64,000 bases of DNA from Datisca glomerata. Taxonomy: Eukaryota > Streptophyta > Magnoliopsida > Cucurbitales > Datiscaceae. Both the position numbers and the translations under genes were made by a program. The notes below the pieces were generated by a model that worked only from the letters and a program-made list of their open reading frames with translations, ran no database searches and was not told the origin of the DNA. Each line of letters opens with the position of its first letter. The first letter of the stretch is position 1. The stretch covers positions 62,001-126,000 of the forward strand of contig QANY01003970.1 of the NCBI GenBank assembly GCA_003255025.1. Direction: 5' to 3'. Shown piece after piece: positions 34,291 through 47,569 of the stretch.

Positions 34291-35443
34291 TTCCATCTTA
34301 TGGAGTTATCACCATTTAATTTCTCAAGTGCAAGTAAAACCATAATAGGGTTGCCCGTGATAGATATAATAATAACTGAAAAATAAAATATACATAATTT
34401 AATATAATTGAAATAAATATAAAAAATTCAGGAAGTAAACGTGATGCATGTATGCAACATATTAAACACATAAATTTAACATTTTTTTATCCATGATAAA
34501 ATAACCTAACAATTAATGTGCTACCTTAGGGTCAGCAGATTAATCTTAGACTGTCTATAAGACATTCTCATCCTTATTAATTAAAACTTAAAATCTCTCA
34601 TACTTTCTCTTTTAACAATAAGGTATCGCTAATTTGGTCAAGTCACAATTACTCACTTAAAACTTAATTGTGACTTTGTGAGTGTAACACATTATTTGGA
34701 TTCCATGACTTGATTTAGAATATGCCGTCTTAGGTCTGTCAAAACTAAACTACATCACTTAGTCCTATCTTCTTAAGAAGTCCAACCTTGGTATTGATAC
34801 AGCTAGAAAACTTCCTTAGGGGTATGAAAATAAAGCCATCTTGAGGCCCTAACTGTACCTCAGGTTACATTGACATGTCAACCTTCTTTCATTCACTATT
34901 TTAAGATAATGTATTTCTATTTTAACTAATCAATTAATTTCAAATTAATATCTAGTTAAAAAACCCTATGAATGTAAAATTAACAGTTGATCCAATCTAG
35001 TTGGTCTAAGTTCATTTATCCTTCTAAAGAACCTAAGTCAAAATTAAGTGAACTTAGAATAACTAATTAATTACATTCATCAAATTTTAATAAAACTCTT
35101 TTAATAAAGTTGATTATTTTAAAGGTTACTATAACCTTTAGAGTGATGTGATTACCAAGTTTTAACTAATTAAAACCTAGCAGTTTACATGTAATTGATT
35201 TCTCAAAACAATTCATATAAACATATTAGGAAAGTCTTAATCAATCATGTTTATAGTAATGAGATGCATGATCAAACGAAACTTTGTGGGGTTTCATGTA
35301 TGGCATGTGATCGACTAATGTGTGGTCATATTATTGTAGATACCATATTTTGTCCAGTCTAATACTTCCAAAATTCACACTTTGTTTGTTAGCTCATCTA
35401 CTAGTCTAATATGTGTATGATTTTTTTTTAAAAATAGCCCAAT
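34291..35443. other. AT-rich transposon-derived spacer
   Basis: No coding blocks recognised. It probably contains decayed 5' parts of copia relic 3, but I could not match it to either LTR. Confidence 0.35.
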
Positions 35444-35830
35444 CACTACTATAATTTTGGCCTTAGATGATGGTGAAAACCCGTCATTATAACCCTATAA
35501 TGATGGCTGATCACCTGTCATCTATCGGGCTGTCATATTTACTCTTTTTCAACAAAAATCGTCATAATAGGGTGCCACGAAAGCCAATTAGATGAGGGGG
35601 AATCCCCGTCATCATAGGTTCTGCCAAAAGCTATTAGATGACAGAGAATCCTCATCATCATAAGTGCCACAAAAAATATTTAGATGACGGAGAATCCCCA
35701 TCACTATAGGTGCCGCCAAAAGCATTTAGATGATGGGGAATCCCCATCATCTAAAGTACAAATTATTTAAAAAAAAACTGTCATGGAAAGGAAAAATGCC
35801 TTTCCATGACAGTTTTATTCATTTAATTAC
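35444..35830 (+). mobile_element. CACTA-like left end with subterminal repeats
   Basis: CACTACTATAATTTTGGCC opens the element. Inverted subterminal units AGATGA(C/T)GG.GAATCC(C/T)CATCATC follow at about 40-60-bp spacing through 35750. A perfect 16-bp hairpin lies at 35776-35814. The right end is not seen, and the sequence changes into repeat family R near 36019. Confidence 0.65.
35776..35814. repeat. Perfect 16-bp-arm hairpin
   Basis: AACTGTCATGGAAAGG, a 7-base loop, then its exact reverse complement. A related but weaker hairpin (AAAGGCAACAAATTGCCTTT core) is at about 47265-47285 in the CACTA copy at 46988, so it is an element feature. Confidence 0.88.
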
Positions 35831-36018
35831 CTGCTCATGACATATTTTTTTAATATACATTAATGTTAAAATAACTTTTAATCAACATCTATAACAAGCT
35901 TTTTTTTTATAAAAGTTCAACACCTAGAACAAGCTTATCTTATTCAATTTTTTTGTAAGCTTATCTTATTCCATTGCGGATAACTAAGACCTACCAATGT
36001 CTTTATAATACGATAGTT

Positions 36019-37671
36019 GTTGAAAATGATAGCAACTTCTCACCTCAGTAGTTTGAGAAGTTTAGTATCCTAAAGATCTCAAAGTCCATCATCGGGGTTT
36101 TTAGTGAAAACTAAATAATGGAATTAACAAAATTTAAATTTAATTGTTAAGATTGTAATCCACATATATATGAATATTAACTCTAATAATAAGGGAATGA
36201 GATAAGAATCAACTTATATGTATGACAATATGATAATGATACATAAATACATAAGAAATAAGAAGAACATCAGTTATAAAGAAAAAAAAGGTAAAAGAAA
36301 AGTTAGAAATGTATGATAAATTTAACGAGAATGTATAGAATAAAAAAGAAATGAACAGTATGTGAAACATGTAAAGAATATGCATAAAAATATAAATTTG
36401 AAATAAAAATTAATATATTAATAAAAAAATCAAAAATGAAATTATAAAAATGAAAAATAAAATAAATTAGAAATAAAAGAAAAAAAATGAAAGGAGGAGG
36501 GGGACAGAGTTTGACACCCTCAATTTGCAACATAGGGTGTCACCCGAAGTTGCTCGACAGAGGGTGTTCACACTCGGTCAAACATTTTTTTAAATATAAT
36601 TATACTATTACAAAAATATAAATATTAAATCATTTATGTTTAAATTAATTAATTAATGTAAATGTTTAATTTTATTTAAATAATATATACATACATATGT
36701 ACATATGTATGCATAATTGACATAAATATATAATTTTTGACTATATAGCTTATTAATTACCATTATTTTCTTCTCTTCAATCATTGCTATTCAAATAACA
36801 AAAGAAAAATTATGGACGGTAACTAGTTAAATCGATTGTCACGACAAAACAATGAATAAAATTTCAAAATAAAATTTATTTGGGGTATAAATATACCTAT
36901 TTTTATTTTGAACTATTTAGTTCACTAATTACCATTATTTTCTTTCTTCCTTCATTGCTAATCAAATAGAAAATGAAAAGACTTGTGAGAACATTAAAAA
37001 ATCAAAACTTAAATATTTGATTAATCTTTATATAAATGTTTAACTCATTATTTTATATATTTGTATGCATGAGAAATTATCATAAGAGACTTTTGCAACA
37101 AATGTACACTTTCAACCTATTATAGGGTTGATTTACATTGAATTAATTTGCTCCCCTCAAAAGCGTTATCCTCATCTTTATTGATTGAGTTGATGACAAA
37201 GATAAACACTTATATATCGAAAATGAAACAAAGAGTGTACACTATATGAGTATGGATGAGAGATGACGAATAATAATGAAAAAGATATATTGTTAGCTAA
37301 ATATACAAGAAAAAATTAACTTAAGAAAAAAATGAGAGAAGTTAAATAGATGAATAGAAATGTAACTCTCTTTCTCTCTATCTTGGAAAATCTCTCATAT
37401 TTCTCACACACACACACACACACACTCTCTAAATGATATCCTCTCATTCTCTCTCAAGACCTCACTTTCTCTCTCCAAAAAAAGACATCCCTTCAAGTGA
37501 AAACCTCCCCTCTATTTATAAGAAAACTTAGGATTCACTTTTTGTTTTAGTCATTTTGCTCATTTTTTATTTTTTAGTCCTTGAACTATCTCTTATTTTT
37601 TTAGTCCTTGAACTATCTCTTATCTCTTTAGTCCTTAGTCTATTTATCTATTTTAGACATTCACTACTACA
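36019..37671 (+). repeat. Dispersed repeat family R, copy 1
   Basis: Matches 51235-53300 in order and orientation: GATCTCAAAGTCC(A/G)TC, GAGAAATTATCATAAG, TTACATTGAATTAATTT, TTGATTGAGTTGATGAC, CTCTCATTCTCTCTCAAGA, CTATTTATAA and TTTAGTCCTTG. The promoter-like tail (CT-rich tract, TATTTATAA) suggests LTR origin, but neither edge could be proved. It is cut at 37672 by a CACTA-like end. Confidence 0.75.
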
Positions 37672-38160
37672 ATTTTGGCTTACAACGATAGCCACCTCAA
37701 TGATACAATGACAACTGCCTAAAATATGTCAAAGGAAAATAATGTAGGGTGAGGCAATTTGAGTAAGATGACAGCTCAAAAATTAGTTTTCATTAATGTT
37801 CTATCTAAGATGACAGCTAATTTTTAAACTGTCATAATAACTTCTTATGGTGATATAAAAAAATTACTAAAGTTCATTTTATTTATGAAAATACCATCAT
37901 AAACCCTAATTTTACTTATTTTTTCTCTTTAACAGAGGCGAGAGGAGTTATGTGGCGATGTGGCGATTGGCAAGTCAGTACATCGTCTCCTTTGATTTCC
38001 CCTTTCACATAAACTCACCTCAGATCTACCTTTCTTCTTCTCCCTTGCCTATCTAGTCTCAGATCTGCCTCTCTTCATCTCCCTTGCCCTTCCCGTCTCA
38101 GTTATGCCTTTCTTCTTCTCCCTTTGATGTTCGAAAGTAAGTTATTTATGTAATTTCTGA

Positions 38161-38970
38161 TGTGAAATGCCATGCCTTAGATGCAGCTCCACCGGAAACT
38201 GTTCAACTTGTTGCTGAACGTCTTCGCGACAGATCTGTACACATTCTTATCATATACAATAAGTCATATACTGTAAAAGTATCTGCTCCTATGAGGTGTT
38301 ATTATTTTACATCACATCTTGCTTTGTTTAGTGTGAGTTGGTTGATCTGATAACTATTAATTCAAAGCAAACTCTTGATTTGCAGATATGATATTATTGA
38401 ATCTGTTCTTTGTGGATCCCTTTTTTCGTCAGAGTTCCCAGTCAGGGATAGAGTTAAACACTGACTAAGAATCTTCTCAGGATTTGACAAAGTTGAGGTG
38501 AGAGATCACGAGAAGATACTAGAGCAGAGGAAGAGGTTCTTTGTAAATGCTTGACTCTGCGATTGGAAATTCGATGACCTTTTATGAAGCCTCGATCCCT
38601 CATTTTTTGTACATGATGGATTCTCTGATATCCTCTTCTATTGCAGGTTACAACAAGAAATGCAGAGATATCTCTCTCTTAGGCAGACAAATCAGGTTAA
38701 GAATGTTTGAACTAAGTAATGTTTTATTATGCACATTAGCAAATTCAACGAACGATTTTTATTCTGATGAAAGTGCAGGATGTTGATGCTCCTAGGACTC
38801 GGGAGAAAATTTTGTTTTCCTTTAGAATAATGTCTCATTCTTTTAGTGATCCTACAAAGGTAAAGGAAAATTTCCTAATACTAGATCAGTTGAAAGATGC
38901 TAATGTCTTGAAGATTTTGACCAACCTTGTAGATCCCAACACTAGCTTCCAGCAAGTTTGCATCTTTCGG
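38161..38970 (+). pseudogene. Captured fragment of PDS5 (sister-chromatid cohesion cofactor)
   Basis: Four exon blocks retain plant PDS5 sequence. They are ALDAAPPETVQLVAERLRDR (38161-38300); DIIESVLCGSLFSSEFPVRD ... FSGFDKVEVRDHEKILEQ (from 38386 after TTTGCAG); LQQEMQRYLSLRQ (38647-38695, flanked by TTGCAG and GTTAAG); and EKILFSFRIMSHSFSDPTKV ... LVDPNTSFQQV (38779-38970 after GTGCAG). PDS5 is a HEAT-repeat protein that regulates cohesin, and these blocks are a small internal part of about 1,000 or more residues. Introns are retained, so the copy came from DNA. The Trp of KHW is TGA, KKYTMERL-type sequence is lost after block 1, and start and end are absent. Confidence 0.85.
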
Positions 38971-40200
38971 ATAAGAATTGGTTTGCTAATTGATAAAGGT
39001 GCTATAAAGTTCACTTTGCTTAGTTGCTGAAGCTGGATATTTTTCTTTATCGGTATTGAAGCTGGATATGATTTATGAATGAGATCATCAATCCTTCTTT
39101 CAATCTGGTTTGGGTTTATTAATCCAATCAACTTATATTTTTTTCCCACACAATAAAATGAGACCTTTTGGACTAAAGCTAAGGATGACAGTCTTTCCAA
39201 ATTTTATGAACATCAAATTTCCTTCAGGGTTTAGTGGAGCCGAATGAGCCACCATTCTAAGGATGTTGCTTATGTGGGATATTTTGATACGTACAACCAA
39301 AGTTTTTTTATTCATAATAAGGTCCCATAAATGGGTAGCTAAAAGGAGTTAAAATACATGTTTTAGGCATTTCAAAGAAGTTCTTAAAACTACATTTCAA
39401 AATTCAGGATCAGATGACGTATTTTCGTACTAGTGGACTTGCCCCATTTGCTAGGGTGTGATTCAGACCACCTATTTGACTAAACAAAAGTTACGCTAAA
39501 ATCTTGTAGTCCTTTGGTTATTTTGGTCAGTAGTAGGTTCCTTTTTTTTAATAATCCTCTTACATTCAAATGCAATTTGTTTAGTTTGAATTCTTCCTAA
39601 TTTTGGATTGTGATTAGACTGATTTATCATCCATCTTTTCTCATTTCATTGTACGTTTTTCTGCATTCTTTTAATGAAAACATAAATATCTACTTTCTTC
39701 TATATCATTTTTATACTTCTTTGTACTTCCTATTGAAAAGAACAAGAATGTTAAAAAATTAGGCTGTAATAGGAGGCCTCTAAACTTGAAATGTTATTTT
39801 CCTACTAAAAAAAAAACTTGTCTAGTTTTCAATGAACACAAACACAACTAAAAGTTGTTGTGTAAATGTTTATGAATGATTCAACTAAGTCATATGAAAA
39901 CATACATAAATACATCATACATTTATACACACACACACACACATCCATATATGTAATTCTTATACAATTTTTCATAAGAACTAAGCTATATATAAAAGAA
40001 TAACTCAAATAAAGCATAATCTATTCAACGAAACTCAAATAAAGCATAACATATTCCCCAGGAACAAGGTTTGCATTTGAAAGGTATGAAAATCTCATAG
40101 TATCTTATCAAATTCTCACTACAATATCAAATTAGATAAGGTTTCCAATTCCACATTTAACATCTTGCAACATACAACTAAATTCAAAATAAAAGTGTTG
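38971..40200. other. Interior of the CACTA-like element with no recognised exon
   Basis: AT-rich, probably captured intron or element sequence. It includes an (AC)n microsatellite near 39928-39944 and a duplicated ACTCAAATAAAGCATAA at about 40005 and 40031. Confidence 0.4.
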
Positions 40201-40214
40201 AAGAAATGGCCAAC

Positions 40215-40455
40215 CTTCAACAGATAAAGCTCGCTTCTATTCTCCCAAGATGCTTGTGAAACTTTTACTTTCTGAAATGGAAAAGTAATATCAATTTTTT
40301 TATGAACCAACTTTGTTGCTTTTCAGAATCTTGGCTACAATGAATTCTTTATTTTCACCCTCTCTAGATTCGAAAACTGGCAGTTCACTTAATAAAAAAC
40401 CAGGAATATATTTGAGAAGACTTTCACCAGGAAGGCCATCTACAGGGGGAAAGCC
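40215..40455 (-). pseudogene. Fragment of an unidentified host gene
   Basis: The minus strand reads GFPPVDGLPGESLLKYIPGF, then LLSELPVFESREGENKEFIV AKIL in one clean stretch (about 40315-40455). After an intron-like gap comes QKVKVSQASWENRSELYLLK (about 40215-40280). The composition is that of a conserved coding exon, but I do not recognise the protein. It lies in the same CACTA-like element as the PDS5 exons, in the opposite orientation, which suggests separate captures. Confidence 0.5.
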
Positions 40456-40887
40456 TGTTAGTTATTTTTGAGATACTGAGAAAAACTCCAATAATGATTT
40501 GATTTTAAAAAAATAAAATAAAAATAAAAATGAATTGTTTTTCAATGGTCTTTGTACCACCCCATTAAAGGTCATTTATTTTGTTCATTTTTATGATGTA
40601 AAATGTACCAAATGAGATATTCAAAAATGAGTTTCCTTAACCTTTCTTTTAAAATATAATATGGATTGCATTTGATTAGATTTAGTAATCATTTTAATAA
40701 TGAGTGTTGTGGGGTGCTAATAAATTCACTACAGATAAGTGACTCCCGAATCAACTTTAAGTTTCGTAGATCAAAATTTTTGTTTTTAAAATTAGGTGAC
40801 CAATCACTCCCTAAAATGATTGGTGACGATTCCAGATTTTTTTTTCAAAAAATAATTTTTCAGTCCCCGCTCCGCATCGCGTGTAGT

Positions 40888-40905
40888 TGGCGACTCCACT
40901 AGGGA
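40888..40905 (+). other. Gypsy primer-binding site next to LTR end
   Basis: TGGCGACTCCACTAGGGA follows sequence typical of Tat-lineage gypsy LTR ends (GTGACTCCCGAATC, GGTGACGATTCC). This PBS type is common in plant Tat/Ogre elements. It fixes the start of the internal region of the gypsy relic. Confidence 0.7.
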
Positions 40906-41750
40906 TGTAATTTTATCATATGCTATCCTTTTTGTGGCTCTTTGTTTGTTTAAGTGATTCATTGTTGTTCTTATTCATGCTTGTAGTTGTATATAGTTTG
41001 TTGCTATGTTTTATATTTATTTACATAATTTCTAATTTCACACATATACACTAGCCCCGTACCCGATCTTTTCCTTTAGGATTAGATATAATGAGTAGTG
41101 GAATGTCTTCGGGGAATAGCGGTTCCCGTGCAAGTCATGAAAGTTCTTACTCTGATAAACCCTTTTGGGATATCGTTTGGGGGACCCTGTTACTCCGTTT
41201 TGATAACAGTGTTGATAACCTGGGAGCCTGGTAAGAAGTTTCGACCCTAACCACACTTATCTGCACAACTTTAAAATCCACCTAATGGTCATGTGAAAAC
41301 AAATACTAGGGCCGTCCAAGAGCTTGATATGACACTTTGAATTATCGTGTTATCTTTTAACTATCATATTTTTATGAGCTATCGTCATCATCATCATATC
41401 ATCATCATCATTATAGATATATCATTTTCATTACTTCATGCAACATTAGTATTGTTGTCATTTTACCATACAAGTTAAATAAATTTTTTTAGTGACAAGA
41501 TATTTTTCTCTTCACATATATTTTTTTCAGCATTGACATTTACATCATCCATTACGTGGTTTAAATTCATGATTTATCTCCATTTCATTCATCATAAGTT
41601 CGTTATTTATTCATGCATTATAGGATCATTCTTCGCTTCATGCACATTAATCTAGATTTTTTCATCAATTGTTTAAAAAATAAAAATAAAAAAGCTCACT
41701 TGTGCGCCTTCGTCGTCCTAAAAAATACGGTCTCAAGTTAGAGTCATGGA
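40906..41750 (+). other. Untranslated leader of the gypsy relic
   Basis: Between PBS and gag. No coding blocks; a (TCATCA)n microsatellite near 41385-41412. Confidence 0.45.
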
Positions 41751-44735
41751 TGAGTAAGAAAAAGAGCAATCATAAGAGAAAATGAGGTAAGAAATTACAG
41801 AGCTGAAAGAGTAAATGGCAAGAGTCCTGGAACCCCTCGCTGCCAGTAAGGGAAAAACCTGTCTTGAAAATCTGCAAGGGGCTCAATCATCACAAAATCA
41901 ATTGCCAAACGATACTCCATCTTACCATCCTGGGTTCACTCCAACCTATCAACGTCATAAGACTGACCAGTTTAAGCAATTGATTTTCAAATATCCAGAA
42001 AATATCCAGTAAATATCCAGTAAATATCCAGCACTATCCATTTTCAAATATCCAGAAAATGATGCAGACAGGAAAAATTGGGTACAACCCATCCACAATG
42101 GCACCTGGCTACATCCAAGCTTTCACTCTATAAGATGAACTTGCTAATGAGCCAATCATCAAACCCGATGTTGATGACCCAAAGGTGCATATGCTTGTTA
42201 CTAAACCAAGTGAGACCCGCTGTCGAAAGATAAGCTGGACTTCCTAGAGGAGAGAGTATGCGTCATTGAAGGGTCAAATGTATATGGTACCCAATTATGT
42301 TTAGTTCCGAATGTAACCATCCCACACAAATTTAAACTACTTGAGTTTAAAAATATGACGGTAGTACATGCCCGAGAAGTCACCTTATTATGTACTGCAG
42401 AAAGATGGCTGCTTGTGCAAATGATGATAAGCTGTTGATTCATTTCTTTCAAGATATCTTGATGGGGCTTGCATCTTGCTGGTATATTTAATTGGATAAC
42501 CAACATATTCGGAGGTGGAAATATTTAACTGATGCTTTCTTAAGACAATACAACTACAACATAGATAAAGCTCCTAATCAATTGGATTTACAAAGGATGG
42601 AGAGAAAAAATACTGAAGGCTTTAAAGAATATGCGCAAAGGTGGAAGGAATTAGCTGCTCAGGTACATCCCGCCTTGTTAGAAAAGTAGATGGATGAGTT
42701 TATCAACACCTTAAAATCTCCATTCTATGATAGGATGATTGGAAACGCTTCAAACAACTTCTCTGACATTATAGTGGTCGGTGAAAGGATTGAATATGGG
42801 GTAAAGAATGGAAGAATTTTGGAAGTCGTATCAGATGCATCATCCGTAAAAAAGGGGCCGCCGTTGAAGCGAAAAGAAGCGGTTGTACAAATTATCAATT
42901 TTGGGTATATATAATAAGCTGTGAATCTCGAGCTGGGATTTTCAAACTATAGGGAAGGACCTAAATCTGTGACATCATATGTTGAAAATACCTAAAAAAT
43001 TTCATTCAATTAACACCCTAAACAATCAACATTTCAAAATAACCCAAGATCCAGCTTCAGACCACCAACCCATCAACAAAATGTTGGTCAGGCTGATCAG
43101 CCTCTAAGGGAAAATAGAAATAATCAACGTTTTGTCTAATATGATCAAATCCCCATATCATATATGAAACTCTTACCACAATTGATACGAAATAATCAAT
43201 TGGTTTCAATTCCTTATGAACCTCTCTAGCCATCATACTCAAGGTGGTATGATTCGATTGCTCGCTGTGATTATCATGCTGGGGCAGTGGGACATTCGAA
43301 TGAGAATTGCATGACATTAAAAGGTAGAGTGCATGCATTTATCAAGGTTGGATGGTTGAATTTCAAAAAGGCTAATGGGAACCCAAATATCAATTTCAAC
43401 CCTCTACCAAATCATGGGAATCCTATTGTAAATGCAATTGAGGAATCTTTATCATACAAAAAGAAGGATGTGACAGATGTGAGTACGTCAATGGAAATAC
43501 TTTCCATCTTCTTTCTAAAGTGTCCCCAACACGCTAAGAGGATGAAGGTATTTCTAAGAAGTATATGCATGACTTTGATTGCTTGTTTCATGAGAATGTG
43601 ACTGGGCATACGATTAAGGAATGTGCTGATTTTAAAATGGAAGTGCAAAGGTTACTGGATGCAAAGATACTTACAATAAGTCATAAAGGAGAAAGAAAAT
43701 ACTAGGAAGATGACTCTTTAGTCCTCATGATAACTAACAAATTGTCTCAAGTAAATATTGAAGTGTCATCCTATATTTCAAAACCTCTCACAATACATTA
43801 CAAGGAAAAATCAACTCGCACCACTACATCTTATGCTCTGACGCCCATCACCATCCAAATATCGGGTGCATTTGCTTACAAAGATTCAATAGCAGTACCA
43901 TGGAGATACATATATGAGGTTATTGTAAGCGGTAATGACAAGACTAATGCGCTAAATTCGTCAGACCTCGATCTCCCCATAAATAATATTTCAGGAGTAG
44001 GAGGAGTGGCGAGGAGTGGCAGACGTTACATGTCAGATATTTTAAAAATGGATAAAAGCAATGAGTTTGAAAGGCAAAGGAAAGAGAAAGCCAAAGAATG
44101 CGATAATGGTAATGAGCTCCAAGGAGAAATGCATGAAGGCCAAATGATTGACCCAGACATAATTAAAGGTATGAAGAAAGAAAAACCAGTGTCTGAAGAG
44201 GAAGATGCGAATTTTTAAAACTTATCAAGCAAAGTGAGTATAAGGTGATAAAGCAACTTAATCGCTAACCTGCTTGCATATCCATACGATCACCTTTTCT
44301 GAAGTTTGAATCACATCGCCAAGAATTATTGAAGGTTTTGAATCAGGCATATGTCTGACATGACATTACGGTGGAGAAATTGAGTAGAATTGCGGGAAAT
44401 ATTACCGCACCAAATTTGATCACTTTCACAAATGATGAAATCCCTGCTGATTGTACTGGGCACACCAGAGCTCTACATATATCCGTGAAATGTAAGGATT
44501 ATGCTGTTGCAAAAATATTGATTGATAACGGTTCATCTCTAAATGTAATGCCAAGATCCACACTAGCAAAATACCTTGTGGATGCGACACATATACAACC
44601 GAGCATGATGATAGTAAGAGCATTCGATGGTACCCGAAGAGAAGTAATCAGAGACATAGAGATACAAATTCGAATCAGGCAATGTCTATTTAATATTGTT
44701 TTTGAAGTGATGGATTATAAAAATACTTTTAAGGT
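41750..44735 (+). pseudogene. Ty3-gypsy (Tat-like) gag and protease relic
   Basis: Plus-strand blocks are in canonical order: a coiled-coil-like gag start (MARVLEPLAASKGK), KLDFLEERVCVIEG, VPNVTIPHKFK, then HIRRWKYLTDAFLRQYNYNI with LQRMERKNTEGFKEYAQRWK (retrotransposon gag domain). Next are FYDRMIGNASNNFSDII and GHSNENCMTLK (degenerate CCHC region), a linker (VARSGRRYMS) and protease ILIDNGSSLNVMPRSTLAKY, in which the D-T/S-G triad reads D-N-G as in many plant Tat elements. Frameshifts and stops break it into six or more pieces. The frame is cut within the protease domain at about 44735 by copia relic 2. RT and RNase H are missing. Confidence 0.88.
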
Positions 44736-46987
44736 GTAACAATTAGATTTAGAACTAGGTAAACGGTTTTAAGCTTTATTCAACATGTTCATAACATATC
44801 TAGGTTAACCATTTGAGTCTCCACTTTTATGCCCTAAAACTGACATTTCAACGGTTTAATCTAATAGTCGTAATCAAATTCGATTGCTCAGTCGATCTTA
44901 AGACTGCGAATATCATTCTGAACTATTTCAGAAGAGTTCGTCTGGAGACGCTTCTGTCTTCACTTTTTTGTCATTGACAATAGTTTTAGGACTTCAGTAA
45001 TTTATAAACACGCTTTAAATTAAACTAAAACTTTTAATTTATTCATAAAAAAATCAGTAATACAAATATCTGTGAAATAACTAAATATAAATAAATAGTT
45101 ATTAGATGTTACTTTTTGGACATATTCTAACAATCTCCCACTTAGATTAAAGTAGGCGTGTACAATCTCTTATCCCCAAGACCTCTAGATGACCATAAAA
45201 AACTTTACTGCTTAAAGTCTTTGTGAATGGATCTGCTAGGTTGTTGACTGTCCAAATATGCGTAGCCACAACTTCTCCACGCTGAAAAATCTCTCTAATC
45301 AGGTGATACTTACGTTCTATGTGTTTGGATCTCTTATGGCTTCTAGGTTCCTTAGACTTCGCTACAGCTCCACTTTTATCACAATACTGTATCATGGACT
45401 TGTCAGTGTCTGGAACAATTTCCAGAGTCTTCAAGAACTTCCTAAGCCATACAACCTCCTTTATATCTTTAACAGCTGCCATTCCATGGTAGAATAAGCA
45501 ATGCAAGATTTTTTGATACTTCTCCATACAACTTCTCCACCATTCATGATGAACACGGATCCTGAAGTGGACCTCTTGGATCAGCTTGAAAATCAGAATC
45601 TATATACCCCATCATATTCAAGTCACTACCTAAATACACAAATATGATACTTAAGGATATGCTTGACGGCATTCCAATGCTCAATTTCAGGATTAGATTG
45701 GAAATGACTTACTACGCCCACGACATAGCAAATATCAGGTCTAGTGCAAAACATCACGTACATGAGGCTTCCTACGGCTGTGGGGGTAATGTATCATTCT
45801 CATGTCTTCCCTTTCTTGAGTCTAGGGAAACTGCTCCTTGGAGAGGCTGACTCCATGTTTAAAGGAAAGAAACCCCTTCTTGGAGTTTTGCATATTGAAG
45901 CGATATAAGATGCTTGAGAAAATGCCAATTGTTTGTTCTTCCGATCTCGAATGAGCTAAATACCTAAGACAAATACAACTTCTCCAAGATCCTTCATGTC
46001 AAAAATTACTTTGCAAGCCAAAACTTGACATCAGATAATTTTCCCACACCATTCCCAATTAGTAGAATATCATCTATGTACAAGACTAGAAAAACCACAT
46101 TCCTTCCATGTATCAACTTATACATATAGGGTTCGTCCACCAACTGTTCAAAACCATAGTTCTTAATTGTTTCATGGAATCTAATATTCCACGACCGTGA
46201 CGCTTGCTTAAGTCCATAAATGAACTTCTGCAGTTCGTAAACTTTGCCTTATTGGCCTTTCTCCATGAACCCATCTGGTTGGGCCATATAAATGCACTCT
46301 TCACGATTGCCATTCACAAAGACAGTCTTGACGTCCATTTGTCAGATTTCATAATCAAGGGCAACAACAATGAACAAAAGGATTTAGATGGATTTAAGCA
46401 TGGCTACCGATGAGAAGGTATCCTCGTAGTCTATACCTTCCTTTTGGGTGTAGCCCATGGTTACAAGCCTACCTTTGAATGTCTCTACATTCCTATCCAA
46501 ACTTATTTTCTTCTTTTAGATCCATTTGCATTTTATGGATTTTATCCCTTCAGAAGGATCTACAAGTTTCTAGACTTCGTTCAAGTACATCGAACGTATC
46601 CCAACATTTCACGGCTTCTTGCCATAACTTTGTTCCAGGACCAACAATGGCCTCCGAGTAAGAGATTGATTCACCTAGGTCCTTGTTTGAGACAACTATC
46701 AAAGCTTCTCCATAGGACATGTACTTTTCAGGTTGTCTCATAACTCTCCCACTACATCGAGGCTCCATAATCTCTGGATCCTGTCGTGGTTCTTCCATTA
46801 TTGAATCAGAAACAATTTCTGATTGGGGAGTCGGTGTTCTCCCACTCAATAATTCCTCTAGCAGAACTGTGCTTCTCGGCTGTACACTTTTAATATAATC
46901 TTCTTTGAGAAAATGAGCATTCGTGCTAATGAATATTTTCTTGTCAATCATATTGTAAAAGATATACCCTTTCGTTCCCATAGGATA
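44736..46987 (-). mobile_element. Copia relic 2 (LTR part plus pol), minus strand
   Basis: It contains a partial 3' LTR (44736-45132, minus start TGTTAGAATATG), the polypurine tract AAGTGGGAGAT at 45133-45143, and RNase H with NSKEPRSHKRSKHIERKYHL and NNLADPFTKTLSSKVFYGHL (45147-45527). RT pieces follow, then an integrase C-terminal block GTKGYIFYNMIDKKIFIST (46550-46990). It is the same family as copia relic 1, diverged. Its left edge sits in gypsy protease and its right edge is cut by a CACTA-like end at 46988. Confidence 0.85.
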
Positions 46988-47569
46988 CAATACTACAATT
47001 TTGGCCTTAGATGACGATAAAAAATCGTCATTAAAATTCTATAATGATGGTTGACTGATTGTCATCTACCGGAAAGTCATCTTTGCCTTCCCAATCATTA
47101 AAAAATCCCAGTTTTTTACCTTTAATGATGGGAAATCCCCATCATCTAAAGTAATATTAGATGACGGGGAATTCATGTCATTAAAGGTATCGTAAAAAGG
47201 CCTTTAATGAAGGGGAATACCCATCATCAAAGATTAAATTGTTTTGAAAGAAAATGTCATCAAAAGGCAACAAATTGCCTTTCCATGACATTTAAATCGA
47301 AACTTTAACTCATCTTCTAGATAATGTCATAAAGATAAATACTCTTATCTCATGAAGGAGAGAGCAAATGAACAAACAAAATTTTGAAGAAAGGACTAAG
47401 TCATACACAAGCAGGTTAGATCATTGTAGGGATATAACACATACACATAAAATAAGCTCCCTCACTTGGAGTTGAACTTCAAGTCAATAGGAGAAAACTA
47501 GCCCATCAAATAATGTGTAAACCTATTCCTGTAACGCAAGAAGTTGACTTTCTTTTTCTTGGACATGTT

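Larger units (their letters stand above)
37672..40460 (+). mobile_element. CACTA-like element carrying PDS5 and another gene fragment
   Basis: Starts CACTACTACAATTTTGGC, the cleanest left terminus in the window. Its subterminal units differ from those of the other copies (AAGATGACAGCT, AACTGTCATAATAA), so it is a subfamily. Downstream lie PDS5 exons (+) and an unidentified fragment (-). Neither the expected right terminus (complement of CACTACTAC) nor a 3-bp target duplication was found. Confidence 0.6.

Noticed and set aside
36303..36533. 76-codon Phe/Ile/Tyr-rich minus-strand frame
   Set aside because: Antisense of an A-rich tract in repeat family R; looks like a membrane protein only because of base composition.
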